A DNA stretch of 52,996 nucleotides from an uncultured Caryophanales bacterium (GCA_946614095.1 CAMOGG010000005.1:1-52996), one strand, 5' to 3'. Shown: positions 39,010 to 50,168, counted from the stretch's first letter. Made by a program: numbers and translations. Notes: generated by a model from the letters alone, not told the origin.

Positions 39010-39733
39010 GATTTTTTTTGGAAAAATAAAAAGAGTATTATTTCGAAAGAAAAACATTAAGTGGTTTGTTTTACTACTTTTACTTTTGGTTATGATGAAT
39101 TATTTTTTCTTTCGAAAAAAAGTAGATGAATTTAAAATAGAAAATCATGCTTTATATCAGTATTTTATGGGATTTAAAATGGAATATAAAGGAACTATAA
39201 AACTAAACAAAGATGATCAAAAAATTACTAAGATTACTTTTGGTGATGATATTGTTAATTTAAATTCTACGCCTTTATACTATAAGGGAGAAAAGAAGGT
39301 TTTGTTTCCAGAATCTATGTCTGTTGTGAAACCTAGGGAAGGACTCCAATATCGAATTAATTATTATGCAATCGCTTATCAAGATTTGGATTCTTATAGT
39401 ATTCAAGAGGGAACTAAGAGTACTAAGATTGTTAATACTGTGATTTATGATGGAAAAGATTTATATTTCTTTATGGAAGATGTGATTGTTTCTTTTGGAA
39501 ACAATAAGATTCCATTAGGACCTTTGTCTTATATTTCGGTTGATACTTTTAATCACAGTGTTGAAGTTTATAATTATGAAGAAGATGATTGTAAAGTATA
39601 TGAGAATGTAGTTGATGAAGTTATGATTTATAATGATAATTATAAATTAAATGCTACACTTGATATTATGTTTTATAATGATAAATCAAGATTGTTAATA
39701 AAAGATGTTAGTAAATTAAAACACTTATCATAG
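38996..39733 (+). CDS. Short surface protein: membrane helix plus the shared beta module
   Basis: Function unknown, 245 residues. A very basic N terminus (KKVKIFFGKIKRVLFRKK) leads to one membrane helix (about 23-40). The rest is the beta-rich module also seen at the N termini of the 1782-, 480- and 3242-residue proteins; here it stands alone. DGKDLYFFMEDVIVSFGNNK followed by IPLGPLSYISVDTFN aligns with the TKYLIIADGM region of the first giant protein. GTG 38996 follows AGGAGG at a good distance, which is why I reject the longer frame from 38957. It may be a minimal copy of the membrane-proximal unit of the complex. Confidence 0.7.
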   Translation: MKKVKIFFGKIKRVLFRKKNIKWFVLLLLLLVMMNYFFFRKKVDEFKIENHALYQYFMGFKMEYKGTIKLNKDDQKITKITFGDDIVNLNSTPLYYKGEKKVLFPESMSVVKPREGLQYRINYYAIAYQDLDSYSIQEGTKSTKIVNTVIYDGKDLYFFMEDVIVSFGNNKIPLGPLSYISVDTFNHSVEVYNYEEDDCKVYENVVDEVMIYNDNYKLNATLDIMFYNDKSRLLIKDVSKLKHLS

Positions 39734-39753
39734 TGTGATAAGGAGGTGAGTAT

Positions 39754-42700
39754 ATGAATAAGAGAATTATTGTTGTTATATCTTCATTTTTGTTGATTAT
39801 TTGTATTTTTCTTTTCTTCATTACTCACTTTTTTTCAACTAATTTAATAGCGCAAGATGGATATTATGTTTCAGGAAATGCACTTGATAAAGAATTGATG
39901 TCTGATAAAAAAAGTGTAAAAAGTAGCAATATTACTTTATTGAAAATGAAAAAAGAAGATAATATTTATCAAAATGTTGGTAAATATTTTGTAGGGGATG
40001 ACAATTATAAAAAAGAAGTTAATGTTCGGTATCCTATTTATACAAATAATGGTTTAGCAATTGTTAATTTGAGTTCTAGTAATAAATTATTAAATAAAAA
40101 TTTCCAGTATTTTGATACTTATGAGAACTTTACTCTTACTGATGGAAAACTATATAATTATGGAGATCTTGATCAGTCTGATTATGAAGATTATATTTTT
40201 TTACAATTAGAGAATGGATCTTTTATTAATTTATATGAATTGTCTTTTCCAACTATTTATAAAGGACGAAAAATACCTGTTAATAGTGTTATTAATTTTC
40301 AAGAGAATTATATTAAGTATTATTATTATGATAAGAGTGGAAAACTTATTTTTGATATTATTGAAGGAATTAATTATTATGATGATATTGTTTTTGGAGA
40401 GAAAAAATATTCTTATGAAGATTTCTTAGTTTTAATAGGGCTTTTGGAAAAAGAAGAAAGCACAGAAGAAGAAATTATTGAAGAAGAGTCTCCAGAAGAT
40501 TATATTATTGAAAATACGATTTCTAAAGATAGTGGAGAAAGTGGTTCTGGTGAGAAAAAATATGTAAAGCCTAAAGTTAGTGCAGAAAATTTTGATGTTA
40601 ATGTTTATTCTGGAGTTGGTACATTACATATATCAGACCCTTCTGGAGCTATTATTGGTGGTATTAACTTTCAATTATTTATTGGAGATAAATTATATTC
40701 TAGAAAGGCATTTATTTCTTCTGGAAAGATTCAAATTACTGGATTGGTTCCAAATACTACATTTCGTATTATTGGTAGCTATCGTTTTTATAATGAAGAG
40801 CATAAAAAAATGGAAGCAACTTTTTTTGAACAAACAGTTACAACTGGAGATTATAAAACACTTCCTACAATAGAACTTGGCTTTGATCCTGGAGCAATTT
40901 ATTCTAATAAAATTGAATTAAATAATTTTAGAATAACTTCTAGTTTGGATAATGAAGCTTTAAAGGGACTTAATAAAGGAAGTATTATTATTAATGGTGA
41001 TACCTATAGTATATCTTCTGGAGTTTTATCTTCTATAGCAAAAGGAAATTCTTATAACTATTCTTCGCCAGCTTCTTTAAAAAGTAATCGTACACAGGAT
41101 TTTGAAATATTGTTATTTGATAGTTTTGGGAATCCACTTAATATTTCTAAAAATAAAGGAAGTACTAGAACTTCTAAGATGGAACCTACTTCTACTTTTA
41201 GAGTTACTTCTTCTGAGGTTAATTATACTGACTTTCAAATTTCTATGAAGAACCCTGATGATGTTCATATTAGTAATTATCATTTTGTGATTTATGATAA
41301 TGAGAATGCTATTGTTTCCGAAGGGCGATTAAATTCTTCTGTTATGGAAGAGAGTTTTAGAAATGATAAATTAGATCCTAATATTACTTATTATGTTAGG
41401 ATTATGGGAGACTATGACTTATTAGATGGAAATGGAACTGTGAAGAATGCTGTTATGGGAGAAGGAAAGTTTACTACATTGCCTTTGTCTTCGCTTGGAT
41501 ATATTCGTGTCATAACTGCTGTTTCTGATGTTACTGCTAGTTCAGCTTCTTTTTCAACTAGTATTGATTTAGATAGTGTTTCTAGTATTTTATTACAGTT
41601 ATTAACAGAGTTTAAAGTAGAAGTTCAAGATGACAATGAAAATGTTGTTTTCTCCAAAGTGTATAAGGGAGATTCTTTGCAACAGTTTATTTCAGGAGAG
41701 TCTCTTACAAATGAGGTAAAAGGGTTAAACTCTGTTACGAATTATAGTATTCGTTATAGTTCTGTTGTTCAACAAGGAAAAACTTCTGAAAATATTACAG
41801 TTATTTCAGGAATTAAAGGTTTTAAAACTCATAAAAGGGATGCTTATGTAGATATTCAAAATCGTTTTGTTAATAATAATATGATTGACTTTGATGTTCG
41901 AATTGTGGATGCTGATTCAGCGATAGAAGGGAACCGTGTGTTACTAGAAGTGCGTGATCCATACCTTAAGTTAATTTCTATGGAGAGCTTAGAAATAAAT
42001 GGTCCTTTTGTTCAACTTAGTTATACAAAATTGGAAGCAAATCAAAATTATTCTTTTAAATACTATTCAGAAGAATATAATGTTGGATATGATAATAGTA
42101 CTTATGAAAATGATTATGTTATCAAGGAAGAATTCATTAATACTGAAGATGGTATTTCTGGTTCGATTGAGCTTCAAGATATGACTAGACAATTGACGGG
42201 AGATAATCTATTTAATATTCGAGATTATGATCGTATTCGAACAGAGGGAAATACTGGTTATAAGAAATATGATTTAGATAATAATGCTGTTATGTTCGGT
42301 GGAAAGAATGGTTATGTTAATTTTTCTTATTATCTTCCTGAAATTGGAGGAAAACATGTTAATGTTTCTTTCTACGCAAAATATGATGAAGATACTCCTT
42401 TTATGGCGGATGCATATATTTCAGATGGATTTAGTAATGCATTATCTTATAAATTGAATGGATTGAGTAAAGAATATAAAAAGTTTACAATATCTTTTAA
42501 CATGTCTACAAATTATGTTGGATTTTTGATTAATTCTCCAGCGAGTAAAAATGAAAGAACAGATGTGTGGTTTAAAGATGTTGTGATTACTTCTGATACG
42601 GATGATTTTACTATGCCAGTTACTTTATCTTATCACTCATCTGGTTATCGTTTTACCAATACTGTGATGCATTCTGGTAATGAATATTTTAATTCTTATA

Positions 42701-45700
42701 ATGAAAATTCCGATTATTTAAAAGGAAATCCGTTTGAGGGACATGCTCGGATTACTAGAAAATCTACTAATGAAGTTTATGAATTCGATTATACTGGATC
42801 AATGCAGACATTTGATGTACCTGTAACTGATAACTATCGTATTGAGTTGTGGGGTGCTGCTGGTGGAAAAAATGTTTTGGATGCTGGTGGTCGAGCTTCT
42901 AGTTTAGGTGGTGCTGGTGCTTATACTGCTGGAGATATTCGTTTAGAAAAAAATACTTCATTGTATTTGTATGTTGGGGGAAAAGGTGCTGATGCTGTTC
43001 CACGAGTTGTTTCCTTAGGAGGATGGAATGGTGGCGGATCTGCTGACTGGGATCATAGTGATGATGAGTCCGATGGAGGTGGTGGAGGTGCCACTGATGT
43101 GCGTATCATTTCCGGTGAATGGAATAATGAAGCCTCTTTAAAATCACGAATTATGGTTGCTGCTGGAGGTGGTGGTGCTTCTGATAATGCTGTTGGAGGT
43201 GCTGCTGGAGCTTTATCTAGTTTTACAGTTTATTCTAGTATTGCCGCAACACAAACTTCTGGATATGCTTTTGGTTGGGGTCAAAATGGTGTTTTGGTTC
43301 GGCGAAACTATCCTGTTGCTGGAGCTGGTGGAGGATATTATGGTGGCTATGCTACTGATAATGGTTCTAATTATTATAATCCAGCAAGTGGAGGTTCTTC
43401 TTACATTTCTGGTCATCGTGGCTGTGTTGTGTATGATAAAGCATCTTCCGTTCCAACTAGGACTTTTGATGGTGATTATTCAGAGATGGATGAATATTTG
43501 TCTTCTTTCAAAATTCGTCTAGAAGATAGAAAACGTGAAATTTATACGGATGATTATTACGTTCGAATTTATTTGTACGGTGATGAAATTGCTTCATCTC
43601 CATATCGTTATGATCTTGTAGATCATCAAGTTTTTGATGAGATTAAACAATACTCTTTAAAGAAAAATAAGAAATATACAGTTAAGCTTTCTGTAAAGAT
43701 TAGAAATCGTTTTTATGACATTGATAGTATAGAGATATCTACTAATAGTGAGATACGTTCTATTCGAACCGTGGATGATTTTTTCAATATGCATCCTAAT
43801 GGGAAATATGTCGTAGTTGCGGATTTAGACTTTACTGGAATTAATAAATATATTACAAATTTTTATGGAGAACTTGATTTTCAAGGACACTCTGTTAATC
43901 TAAACTGGAATGGACGAACTTATTTGTTTCAGTATACTCGTGGTGGTAGTTATATTAAAAATCTTGTTTTGAATGTTTCGCTTGATAATACTGCCGCAAA
44001 GGCATGGACCTCTCCATTTGTTTTGTATCATTATGGAACGATTGATAATGTTCAAATGAATATTGTGAGTAGTACTCCTGCTTCTAATTATGCATCTGGA
44101 ATATTAACTTATGCAAATTATAGTACGATAAAGAATTTCGTTGTTCATACGGAAGTTGAAGTTTATGTTCAAACTCGTTTTGGATTAATTACTTATTCTA
44201 ATCAAGGACTTGTTAAAAATGGATATGTCTATGGAGAAGATATTAACGCAATGTTTTCTGCTAATAATGTTTCTAAAGATGTTGGTGTTCTTGTTGATGA
44301 GTCTACTACAAATTCACGGATTCAAAATGTATTTTCTTTAATAGGAGTAAAAAAAGATGCTTCTATGGCGAGTGAAAATGCAGCTGGTAATTTAATCGGT
44401 TATGCAAATGTTGGAAAAATAGAAAATAGTTTTTCGGTAGAAAAAGATGATACTTCTACTAATTTGGCTACACAAGATCCGAACTATGGGCGTAAGAGTA
44501 ACTCTATGGCTGCGAAAAACTTATATTATGCATCTAAACGAACTTATAATTCTGTTTTAAGTAATAAGATATCTTTTCTTTCTTTATATGATACTAAGTT
44601 TTTAAATAAATTACTAAATAATGAAAAAAGATTTAATGTTGATACTTATGTTAATCTTGGCTATTATCCACAACTAATTATGAATGATTGTATGCCTAAT
44701 TTGGAATGGGTACCTCTTCCATCTATTAGTGATGAGGATTTAATTGATGTAACTTCGGCAGAAGAAGTTTCTAATGATGGCGAAAGTGCTATTGTTAAAT
44801 TAAATTTGAATAATCCAGCAGGTGAAGAGATTATTTCGGTTGGAATTGAGAATATTCAAACAATTGAAAAAATCTCACAGGAAAATGAATTTGGAAAAAC
44901 TGTATTGACGGTAAAATTATCTAATCCTTTGACTTATCGCTCTAAGTATTATGTTCGTACCATTGTTTCTAAAGGACATGGGGATCCTTATTCCACTAAT
45001 TTTGGTCAATATGAACGACCAATTGAATTATCTCTGTATTATCCAATTTCTACTGTAGATGATTGGCTTCGTATGAATACTAATCCAGAAGATAATTATA
45101 TTTTGACGAATGATTTAGATTTTTCAGGAGTTGCTGAAAATAAAATATATATTTCTAAAGATTTTAAGGGTATATTGAATGGTAATGGACATACGATAAA
45201 AAATATTACAATTTCCTCTAATGGTGGAGTTTTCTATCGTTTAGCTGAATATTCGACCATAAAAAATTTATTTATAGAGAATTATAAGAAAACATCTAAT
45301 ACTTCTTATGGTGGATTTGTTTATACGAATACTGGTACTCCTACGTTAGATAACATTCATATTACGAATGCCTCTATTAAAGCTACTGGTTTTATTGGTT
45401 CTTTAATAGGATATGCAGTTGGTACTGGAGTTATTGTGACAAATTGTTCTGTTACTGGTTTTAAATCTGTTGCGAATGCAGATGCCTCTGATATTCGAAT
45501 TGGTGGCTTAGTTGGATATATGGCGGGAAATGGATATATTTCTAATTGCTTTGCTCAAGATATTGATATTGAGATAATGGATTCTATTGCTACTTACGGT
45601 GTTGGAGGAATTATTGGACAGCTTGCCAATGGTTCTATTACTAATGTTTATGCAACTGGATCTATTAAGAGTAATTCTGCTTATGTTGGAGGAATTGTTG

Positions 45701-48700
45701 GCTACTCTAATGCTATTATCGCTAACTGTTGGTCTGATGTTGATATTTATTCTGAGCTTGATTATGTAGGTGGTATTACTGGTAAGAGAGATCATTCTTC
45801 TATTTCTAGTACATTGGTTTTGGGCTCTATTTATTCTAATTATGTAGGTCAAAATATTAATCGTACTTCTGGTAATGCATTACTCATTCCGCAGAAAAAC
45901 TATTTCTGGAGTGAGCAGCCTTTTTATGGTTATGTTGTAGGAGATGCAACTGCTGAAAAACCTTTAACTTCAGATCAGCTACGTTCAGAGGATACATATC
46001 AAGATTTATTTGATTTTGGAGATAATTTTGATTATACCCAAGTTGGAGAAGGAATTCTTCCGAAATTAAGGAGTATTTCTGGGGAACTTTTACCAAATCA
46101 AAATGATCATAAATTTGAATCTGAAAAGTTCAATGTACGTGGATATATTCAGGCGACACAAAGAGTTGAAGATGGAGATGTTTACTTCATATTAGAAAAC
46201 CCAGATAATTATGAAGTTACAACGGTTTCTTTTGATTATTTAAGATTTGATGAGAATAGTATTCGAATTACCAATACAGGTGAAGGTTATACGATTGTTA
46301 ATATTAGTAATGTTAGACCGATTCGGTATTATGACTTTTATACCTTAACAGGTATTTCTTATAAAACATCGAGTACTGCTACAGCAAAAACAATTCATAA
46401 ATATATTCAAGTTGATTTACAATTTTTTAAGACTTTGTCTTCTTATACAGATTGGAGAAGTATTAGTAAAACAACTACTGAGAATTATCGTTTAACCGGT
46501 GATTTAGATTTTAGTGGTGTTTCTAATATTAATACAGATGTTTCTATTGGACGATTAGAAGGACAAGGAGCAGGATATTCGATTAAGAATATAACGATTA
46601 ATAATATTACAACTTCTTTCTCTTTGATTCGTAAAATAACATCTTCTATGAAGAATGTTCGGTTTGAAAATATTACTTTAAATGTTAAAGATGGAACATC
46701 ATATGGATCTTTCTGTAATGTGATTCGATTGAACTTTGCAGATATTGATAATGTAGAGTTTAATCATATTACAATTAATGCTCCAAAAGTTACGAATTAT
46801 GTGGCACCGATTGGTATTAATCGTGGACAGTCGCTTCGAAATATTAACCTTAACTATAATAATATTGTTGGTAGAAATTATGTAGGTGGATTAATTGGTG
46901 CTTCACAGAATCATGATGCTTATATGATTACAGCTGATCATATTACTGTTTATGGGGATTCTACTTATGTTGGTGGAATTGTTGGACAACGTGATTATGC
47001 AAACCCAACTCAGTGGTTCTACTTTAGTGGTACTAATATGAATGTTACTGGAAAGAATCATACCGGTGGTTTGTTTGGTTATGGAGGTGCTAATTACTCT
47101 AGTATTAAGGATTCTGTAATACGTGGATTGGCTGGTGCAGAACGAGTTGGTGGAATTTGTGGTACTAATTTAGATCGATTTGCTTATTATTATGATGCAG
47201 ATAATATTGATGTGATTACTAATGATGCAGTTACCTATACAGGAGGAATATTCGGATGGTCTTATGATACTTTTTATTGTTATATCAGGAATTCTCGAAT
47301 TACTAGTAATGGAACAGGAAATGTTTATACAGGTGGTATTCAAGGATATAAGAGTGGATATACAAACCGTTATAATGGTGTTATTAATACGACAATTACT
47401 ACTCAAGGTACCGGTGGAACAGGAGGATTTGTTGGTTACTTTACTGGTAGTGGAGTTTTTGATTATAGTTACATTGTGAATTCTCAGATTAATGGAGTTT
47501 CCAATGTTGGTGGTGCTGTTGGTAATGGACGTAATAGTAGGCTTTATTACTGTACAGTCAATGTTAAAATTAATGCTACGGGTTCTAATGTTGGTGGAGT
47601 ATATGGTTATATCAATAATGTAGATTCCTCAGATTCTACATATAGTGATGTTGTTCATGAAATTATATTAGAAAATAGTGAAATTCATGGTGGAAATAAT
47701 GTAGCATTATTTGCTGGATATGCTACTGGTAATGTATTATTTAATAACTATTTTTATAATATTTATTTAGTTGGTAATGTAACAACTGAAGGATCTCGAT
47801 ATGGTATTGTTTTACCACAAAATTCAGCAAGTAATTTGGAACTTTCCTCTTTGTTACCTCGCTTTTATGTTTATACTAACAATACTATTAATGGAACGAA
47901 TATTAAGAATATTTCCTTCTTACAAGAAACTATTTCTAATTTAAATTTGATTACTGCTAATGATTTGGCTACACAAACATTCTATACAGGACATGGTATT
48001 ACAACGACTTACTTTGTATTTACTGATGCTAGTAATGGTAATCGAAATTTGATTAGTAATGGCTATTATCCATTTGTTAAGACAGTTACTGGTCAAGTTC
48101 CGGTTAAATTACCAACAGGAGTTGCAAGTTTTTCTACGTCTGGTGCTAGTCCTATTTATCATGAGTTACCAGAATTAAATGTCTATAGTAGTGGAATTCA
48201 TACTATTAACCTCGAGCTTAGTGAGTCCGACTCCTTTACTAAAATGGAAGTGTATCAGGAACAAAAACTAATTCATGAAGATTATTTATCTCATAGAGTG
48301 TATACTTTTAATTATGATTATTCTTCTTCTATTAAGATTGTTTTAGATGATGGCAAAAATAAAAAAGTTTATACTTATGAAGCAGAAGATTTAAGAAATC
48401 CTGTTACTACTTTTAAGAATTCTTATGCTTATTTATATGATGGTAAACTCAAAGGAAATATTACTACTACTAATGATCATTTTATTCATTTATATGATAA
48501 GTATGCAATGACTGAAAACTTTGACATTTATAATTTAGAGAATGGTAAATTTGAGTCTAAGGATAATCATTATACTTTGGCGGTTGTAGGAGATAATGTT
48601 CCATTATTTGAATTCCGTGTAGGGGAGAGTAGAATTGAAACCTATGCAAAATATTCCATTATTCATAAAAAGGACCAAGATATTGTTTATGAAGGACAAC

Positions 48701-49482
48701 TATTTAATAATAGTGGAAGTATTGAAATTGTTGATGCTAATTTAGAAAATGTCAAGACTACAGCAATTGTAGATACTTCTGGAAATAAATCTTTTGTAAC
48801 GGTACTTGGTAATAATGGTATTCTTTACGATTTGAAAGATGAAATCCATTTACCAACTAAATTTACTAATTCTAATATTCGTTATATGAGTCATAATATT
48901 GGTAATAACAGTAATATGGTTGTGGTAATGTATGAAACAGGTAGAGTAGTAGTCTTTGATTATCGTACAGGTTCTGAATTAGAGGCTGAAAAAGCTATCG
49001 ATAAAATATCAATTTTTGATTATATTAAGAATTCTAATTCATTCCAAAAGTCTATTTTTGATGATCACTTTATCCAAGACTATAATGATAGTATTGAGTT
49101 ACAAAAGAAACTAGAAGAAACACCTTTATATGGTGATGGTGATGGAAATTACTTTACGGGTGATTCTAATGATACAAGTAAAACAAATTCATATCAACTT
49201 GCGACAAAATATGCTACATATTATAATGCTGTTAAGAATAGCTATGATGTTGTAGATATTGGAGAAGTTGTTCTCGGTGATCAAAAAGAGGCTGTTACAG
49301 AAAATGATAAGATTTATACTTCTAATGATTTAATGCGTTTCTATATGCAAGAGACTTCTTATCAAAAAGTAAAATCTAATATTAATATTGTTTATTTATT
49401 GTTAATTGTATTATTTAGTGTTCTTATTGCTTTATTCTTATGGTTTAAGAATGCAAAAGATTTAAAGATTGAAGGGAGATAA
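39754..49482 (+). CDS. Giant double-anchored surface protein with glycine-rich (ALK/LTK-type) and GLUG beta-helix domains (3242 aa)
   Basis: Function unknown. It has an N-terminal membrane helix (4-27), the shared beta module (to about 220) and an acidic/Ser-Gly linker (228-268). Fn3-like repeats (about 270-700) and a jelly-roll CBM-like domain (about 809-950) follow. The next domain is glycine-rich (about 1012-1226: YRIELWGAAGG, YVGGKGA, GGGGGATDVR), as in the ALK/LTK family, PF12810. Three beta-helix regions (about 1333-1650, 1763-2080, 2229-2736) combine an M26-like opening (DFTGINKY, GELDFQGH) with GLUG repeats such as YVGGIVG. A C-terminal helix (about 3210-3232) precedes a basic end, so both termini are inside the cell. 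No HExxH is present. Ribosome site AAGGAGGTG. Confidence 0.8.
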   Translation: MNKRIIVVISSFLLIICIFLFFITHFFSTNLIAQDGYYVSGNALDKELMSDKKSVKSSNITLLKMKKEDNIYQNVGKYFVGDDNYKKEVNVRYPIYTNNGLAIVNLSSSNKLLNKNFQYFDTYENFTLTDGKLYNYGDLDQSDYEDYIFLQLENGSFINLYELSFPTIYKGRKIPVNSVINFQENYIKYYYYDKSGKLIFDIIEGINYYDDIVFGEKKYSYEDFLVLIGLLEKEESTEEEIIEEESPEDYIIENTISKDSGESGSGEKKYVKPKVSAENFDVNVYSGVGTLHISDPSGAIIGGINFQLFIGDKLYSRKAFISSGKIQITGLVPNTTFRIIGSYRFYNEEHKKMEATFFEQTVTTGDYKTLPTIELGFDPGAIYSNKIELNNFRITSSLDNEALKGLNKGSIIINGDTYSISSGVLSSIAKGNSYNYSSPASLKSNRTQDFEILLFDSFGNPLNISKNKGSTRTSKMEPTSTFRVTSSEVNYTDFQISMKNPDDVHISNYHFVIYDNENAIVSEGRLNSSVMEESFRNDKLDPNITYYVRIMGDYDLLDGNGTVKNAVMGEGKFTTLPLSSLGYIRVITAVSDVTASSASFSTSIDLDSVSSILLQLLTEFKVEVQDDNENVVFSKVYKGDSLQQFISGESLTNEVKGLNSVTNYSIRYSSVVQQGKTSENITVISGIKGFKTHKRDAYVDIQNRFVNNNMIDFDVRIVDADSAIEGNRVLLEVRDPYLKLISMESLEINGPFVQLSYTKLEANQNYSFKYYSEEYNVGYDNSTYENDYVIKEEFINTEDGISGSIELQDMTRQLTGDNLFNIRDYDRIRTEGNTGYKKYDLDNNAVMFGGKNGYVNFSYYLPEIGGKHVNVSFYAKYDEDTPFMADAYISDGFSNALSYKLNGLSKEYKKFTISFNMSTNYVGFLINSPASKNERTDVWFKDVVITSDTDDFTMPVTLSYHSSGYRFTNTVMHSGNEYFNSYNENSDYLKGNPFEGHARITRKSTNEVYEFDYTGSMQTFDVPVTDNYRIELWGAAGGKNVLDAGGRASSLGGAGAYTAGDIRLEKNTSLYLYVGGKGADAVPRVVSLGGWNGGGSADWDHSDDESDGGGGGATDVRIISGEWNNEASLKSRIMVAAGGGGASDNAVGGAAGALSSFTVYSSIAATQTSGYAFGWGQNGVLVRRNYPVAGAGGGYYGGYATDNGSNYYNPASGGSSYISGHRGCVVYDKASSVPTRTFDGDYSEMDEYLSSFKIRLEDRKREIYTDDYYVRIYLYGDEIASSPYRYDLVDHQVFDEIKQYSLKKNKKYTVKLSVKIRNRFYDIDSIEISTNSEIRSIRTVDDFFNMHPNGKYVVVADLDFTGINKYITNFYGELDFQGHSVNLNWNGRTYLFQYTRGGSYIKNLVLNVSLDNTAAKAWTSPFVLYHYGTIDNVQMNIVSSTPASNYASGILTYANYSTIKNFVVHTEVEVYVQTRFGLITYSNQGLVKNGYVYGEDINAMFSANNVSKDVGVLVDESTTNSRIQNVFSLIGVKKDASMASENAAGNLIGYANVGKIENSFSVEKDDTSTNLATQDPNYGRKSNSMAAKNLYYASKRTYNSVLSNKISFLSLYDTKFLNKLLNNEKRFNVDTYVNLGYYPQLIMNDCMPNLEWVPLPSISDEDLIDVTSAEEVSNDGESAIVKLNLNNPAGEEIISVGIENIQTIEKISQENEFGKTVLTVKLSNPLTYRSKYYVRTIVSKGHGDPYSTNFGQYERPIELSLYYPISTVDDWLRMNTNPEDNYILTNDLDFSGVAENKIYISKDFKGILNGNGHTIKNITISSNGGVFYRLAEYSTIKNLFIENYKKTSNTSYGGFVYTNTGTPTLDNIHITNASIKATGFIGSLIGYAVGTGVIVTNCSVTGFKSVANADASDIRIGGLVGYMAGNGYISNCFAQDIDIEIMDSIATYGVGGIIGQLANGSITNVYATGSIKSNSAYVGGIVGYSNAIIANCWSDVDIYSELDYVGGITGKRDHSSISSTLVLGSIYSNYVGQNINRTSGNALLIPQKNYFWSEQPFYGYVVGDATAEKPLTSDQLRSEDTYQDLFDFGDNFDYTQVGEGILPKLRSISGELLPNQNDHKFESEKFNVRGYIQATQRVEDGDVYFILENPDNYEVTTVSFDYLRFDENSIRITNTGEGYTIVNISNVRPIRYYDFYTLTGISYKTSSTATAKTIHKYIQVDLQFFKTLSSYTDWRSISKTTTENYRLTGDLDFSGVSNINTDVSIGRLEGQGAGYSIKNITINNITTSFSLIRKITSSMKNVRFENITLNVKDGTSYGSFCNVIRLNFADIDNVEFNHITINAPKVTNYVAPIGINRGQSLRNINLNYNNIVGRNYVGGLIGASQNHDAYMITADHITVYGDSTYVGGIVGQRDYANPTQWFYFSGTNMNVTGKNHTGGLFGYGGANYSSIKDSVIRGLAGAERVGGICGTNLDRFAYYYDADNIDVITNDAVTYTGGIFGWSYDTFYCYIRNSRITSNGTGNVYTGGIQGYKSGYTNRYNGVINTTITTQGTGGTGGFVGYFTGSGVFDYSYIVNSQINGVSNVGGAVGNGRNSRLYYCTVNVKINATGSNVGGVYGYINNVDSSDSTYSDVVHEIILENSEIHGGNNVALFAGYATGNVLFNNYFYNIYLVGNVTTEGSRYGIVLPQNSASNLELSSLLPRFYVYTNNTINGTNIKNISFLQETISNLNLITANDLATQTFYTGHGITTTYFVFTDASNGNRNLISNGYYPFVKTVTGQVPVKLPTGVASFSTSGASPIYHELPELNVYSSGIHTINLELSESDSFTKMEVYQEQKLIHEDYLSHRVYTFNYDYSSSIKIVLDDGKNKKVYTYEAEDLRNPVTTFKNSYAYLYDGKLKGNITTTNDHFIHLYDKYAMTENFDIYNLENGKFESKDNHYTLAVVGDNVPLFEFRVGESRIETYAKYSIIHKKDQDIVYEGQLFNNSGSIEIVDANLENVKTTAIVDTSGNKSFVTVLGNNGILYDLKDEIHLPTKFTNSNIRYMSHNIGNNSNMVVVMYETGRVVVFDYRTGSELEAEKAIDKISIFDYIKNSNSFQKSIFDDHFIQDYNDSIELQKKLEETPLYGDGDGNYFTGDSNDTSKTNSYQLATKYATYYNAVKNSYDVVDIGEVVLGDQKEAVTENDKIYTSNDLMRFYMQETSYQKVKSNINIVYLLLIVLFSVLIALFLWFKNAKDLKIEGR

Positions 49483-49485
49483 TGT

Positions 49486-50079
49486 ATGAAACAAAATCGT
49501 AAATTAAAAATAAAAATTAATAAGAGAGTTGCTGCTATTCTTGGAATTGTAGTTTTTGCACTACTCATGATAGGAATTGTTGTAAGAATGGTAACGAGTC
49601 GTGTCTCATCATCTTCTCCTGTTGGTCTTACTAAGGAATATTTTGAAAAACATCATAAGGAAGATAAATCTCTTACTAGTAAAATAGTTTATCCATTTTC
49701 TGATAAATTAAATTCATATCAAGAACAACGTTATAAGGAAATTATTAAAAAACAATATAGAAATATACGGTATGAGATTATTGATGAATATGTTGGAGAT
49801 GTTGATTCTAATATTACTGTTAAAGTAACTGTTACTGATTTAAAGGATTCTTATGAGAAAGCCAATAGCTATGTAATTGCTCATAAGGATAAGTTTTTAA
49901 ATTCCTCTAATGAAATGGATGATAAGAAAGCAATTGATTATAAACTTGGTCAATTAGAAAAAGCCGTTGATTCTATTGATTATTCAATCACTATCAATTT
50001 TTATAAAAATGATAAAAATCAATGGGTTATGTCAGAATTATCCTCTAGTGATTTAGATAAAATATCTGGTATTTTTTAA
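49486..50079 (+). CDS. Small membrane-anchored protein, last gene of the rotary-ATPase operon
   Basis: Function unknown, 197 residues. It has a Lys/Arg-rich start, one membrane helix (about 17-37) and an external alpha+beta domain with many Lys and Asp. A strand-rich centre (SNITVKVTVTDLKDSY) and a C terminus NQWVMSELSSSDLDKISGIF recall NTF2-like lipoprotein domains in Bacillota; the match is weak. It starts three bases after the 3242-residue gene behind GAAGGGAGA and is followed by a strong terminator. I count it as part of the system. Confidence 0.65.
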   Translation: MKQNRKLKIKINKRVAAILGIVVFALLMIGIVVRMVTSRVSSSSPVGLTKEYFEKHHKEDKSLTSKIVYPFSDKLNSYQEQRYKEIIKKQYRNIRYEIIDEYVGDVDSNITVKVTVTDLKDSYEKANSYVIAHKDKFLNSSNEMDDKKAIDYKLGQLEKAVDSIDYSITINFYKNDKNQWVMSELSSSDLDKISGIF

Positions 50080-50091
50080 TAATTGTATTTC

Positions 50092-50125
50092 GGTTAATAT
50101 CTTTTTGGTATTAACCTTTCTTTTT
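50092..50125 (+). terminator. Terminator of the rotary-ATPase operon
   Basis: GGTTAATATC pairs with GGTATTAACC (one T-G pair) around TTTTT, followed by TTTCTTTTTTC. This is the first strong terminator after 26276. Confidence 0.75.
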
Positions 50126-50162
50126 TCTTTTTTTTTCTCTTTTTTCTTTTCCTGTTTTTTGA

Positions 50163-50168
50163 TATAAT
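50163..50168 (+). promoter_or_regulatory. -10 box of the SGNH-VanW operon
   Basis: TATAAT at 50163-50168 precedes GAGAGG and the start at 50196; the -35 position holds only T residues. Confidence 0.45.

Noticed and set aside
43157-43522. 121-codon plus-strand frame in the glycine-rich region
   Set aside because: Frame-shifted shadow of the GGT/GCT-rich coding sequence; no ribosome site.
39754-49482. M26 IgA1-protease-like zinc peptidase
   Set aside because: The beta-helix regions recall M26 N-terminal parts, but no HExxH motif was found in the whole protein.
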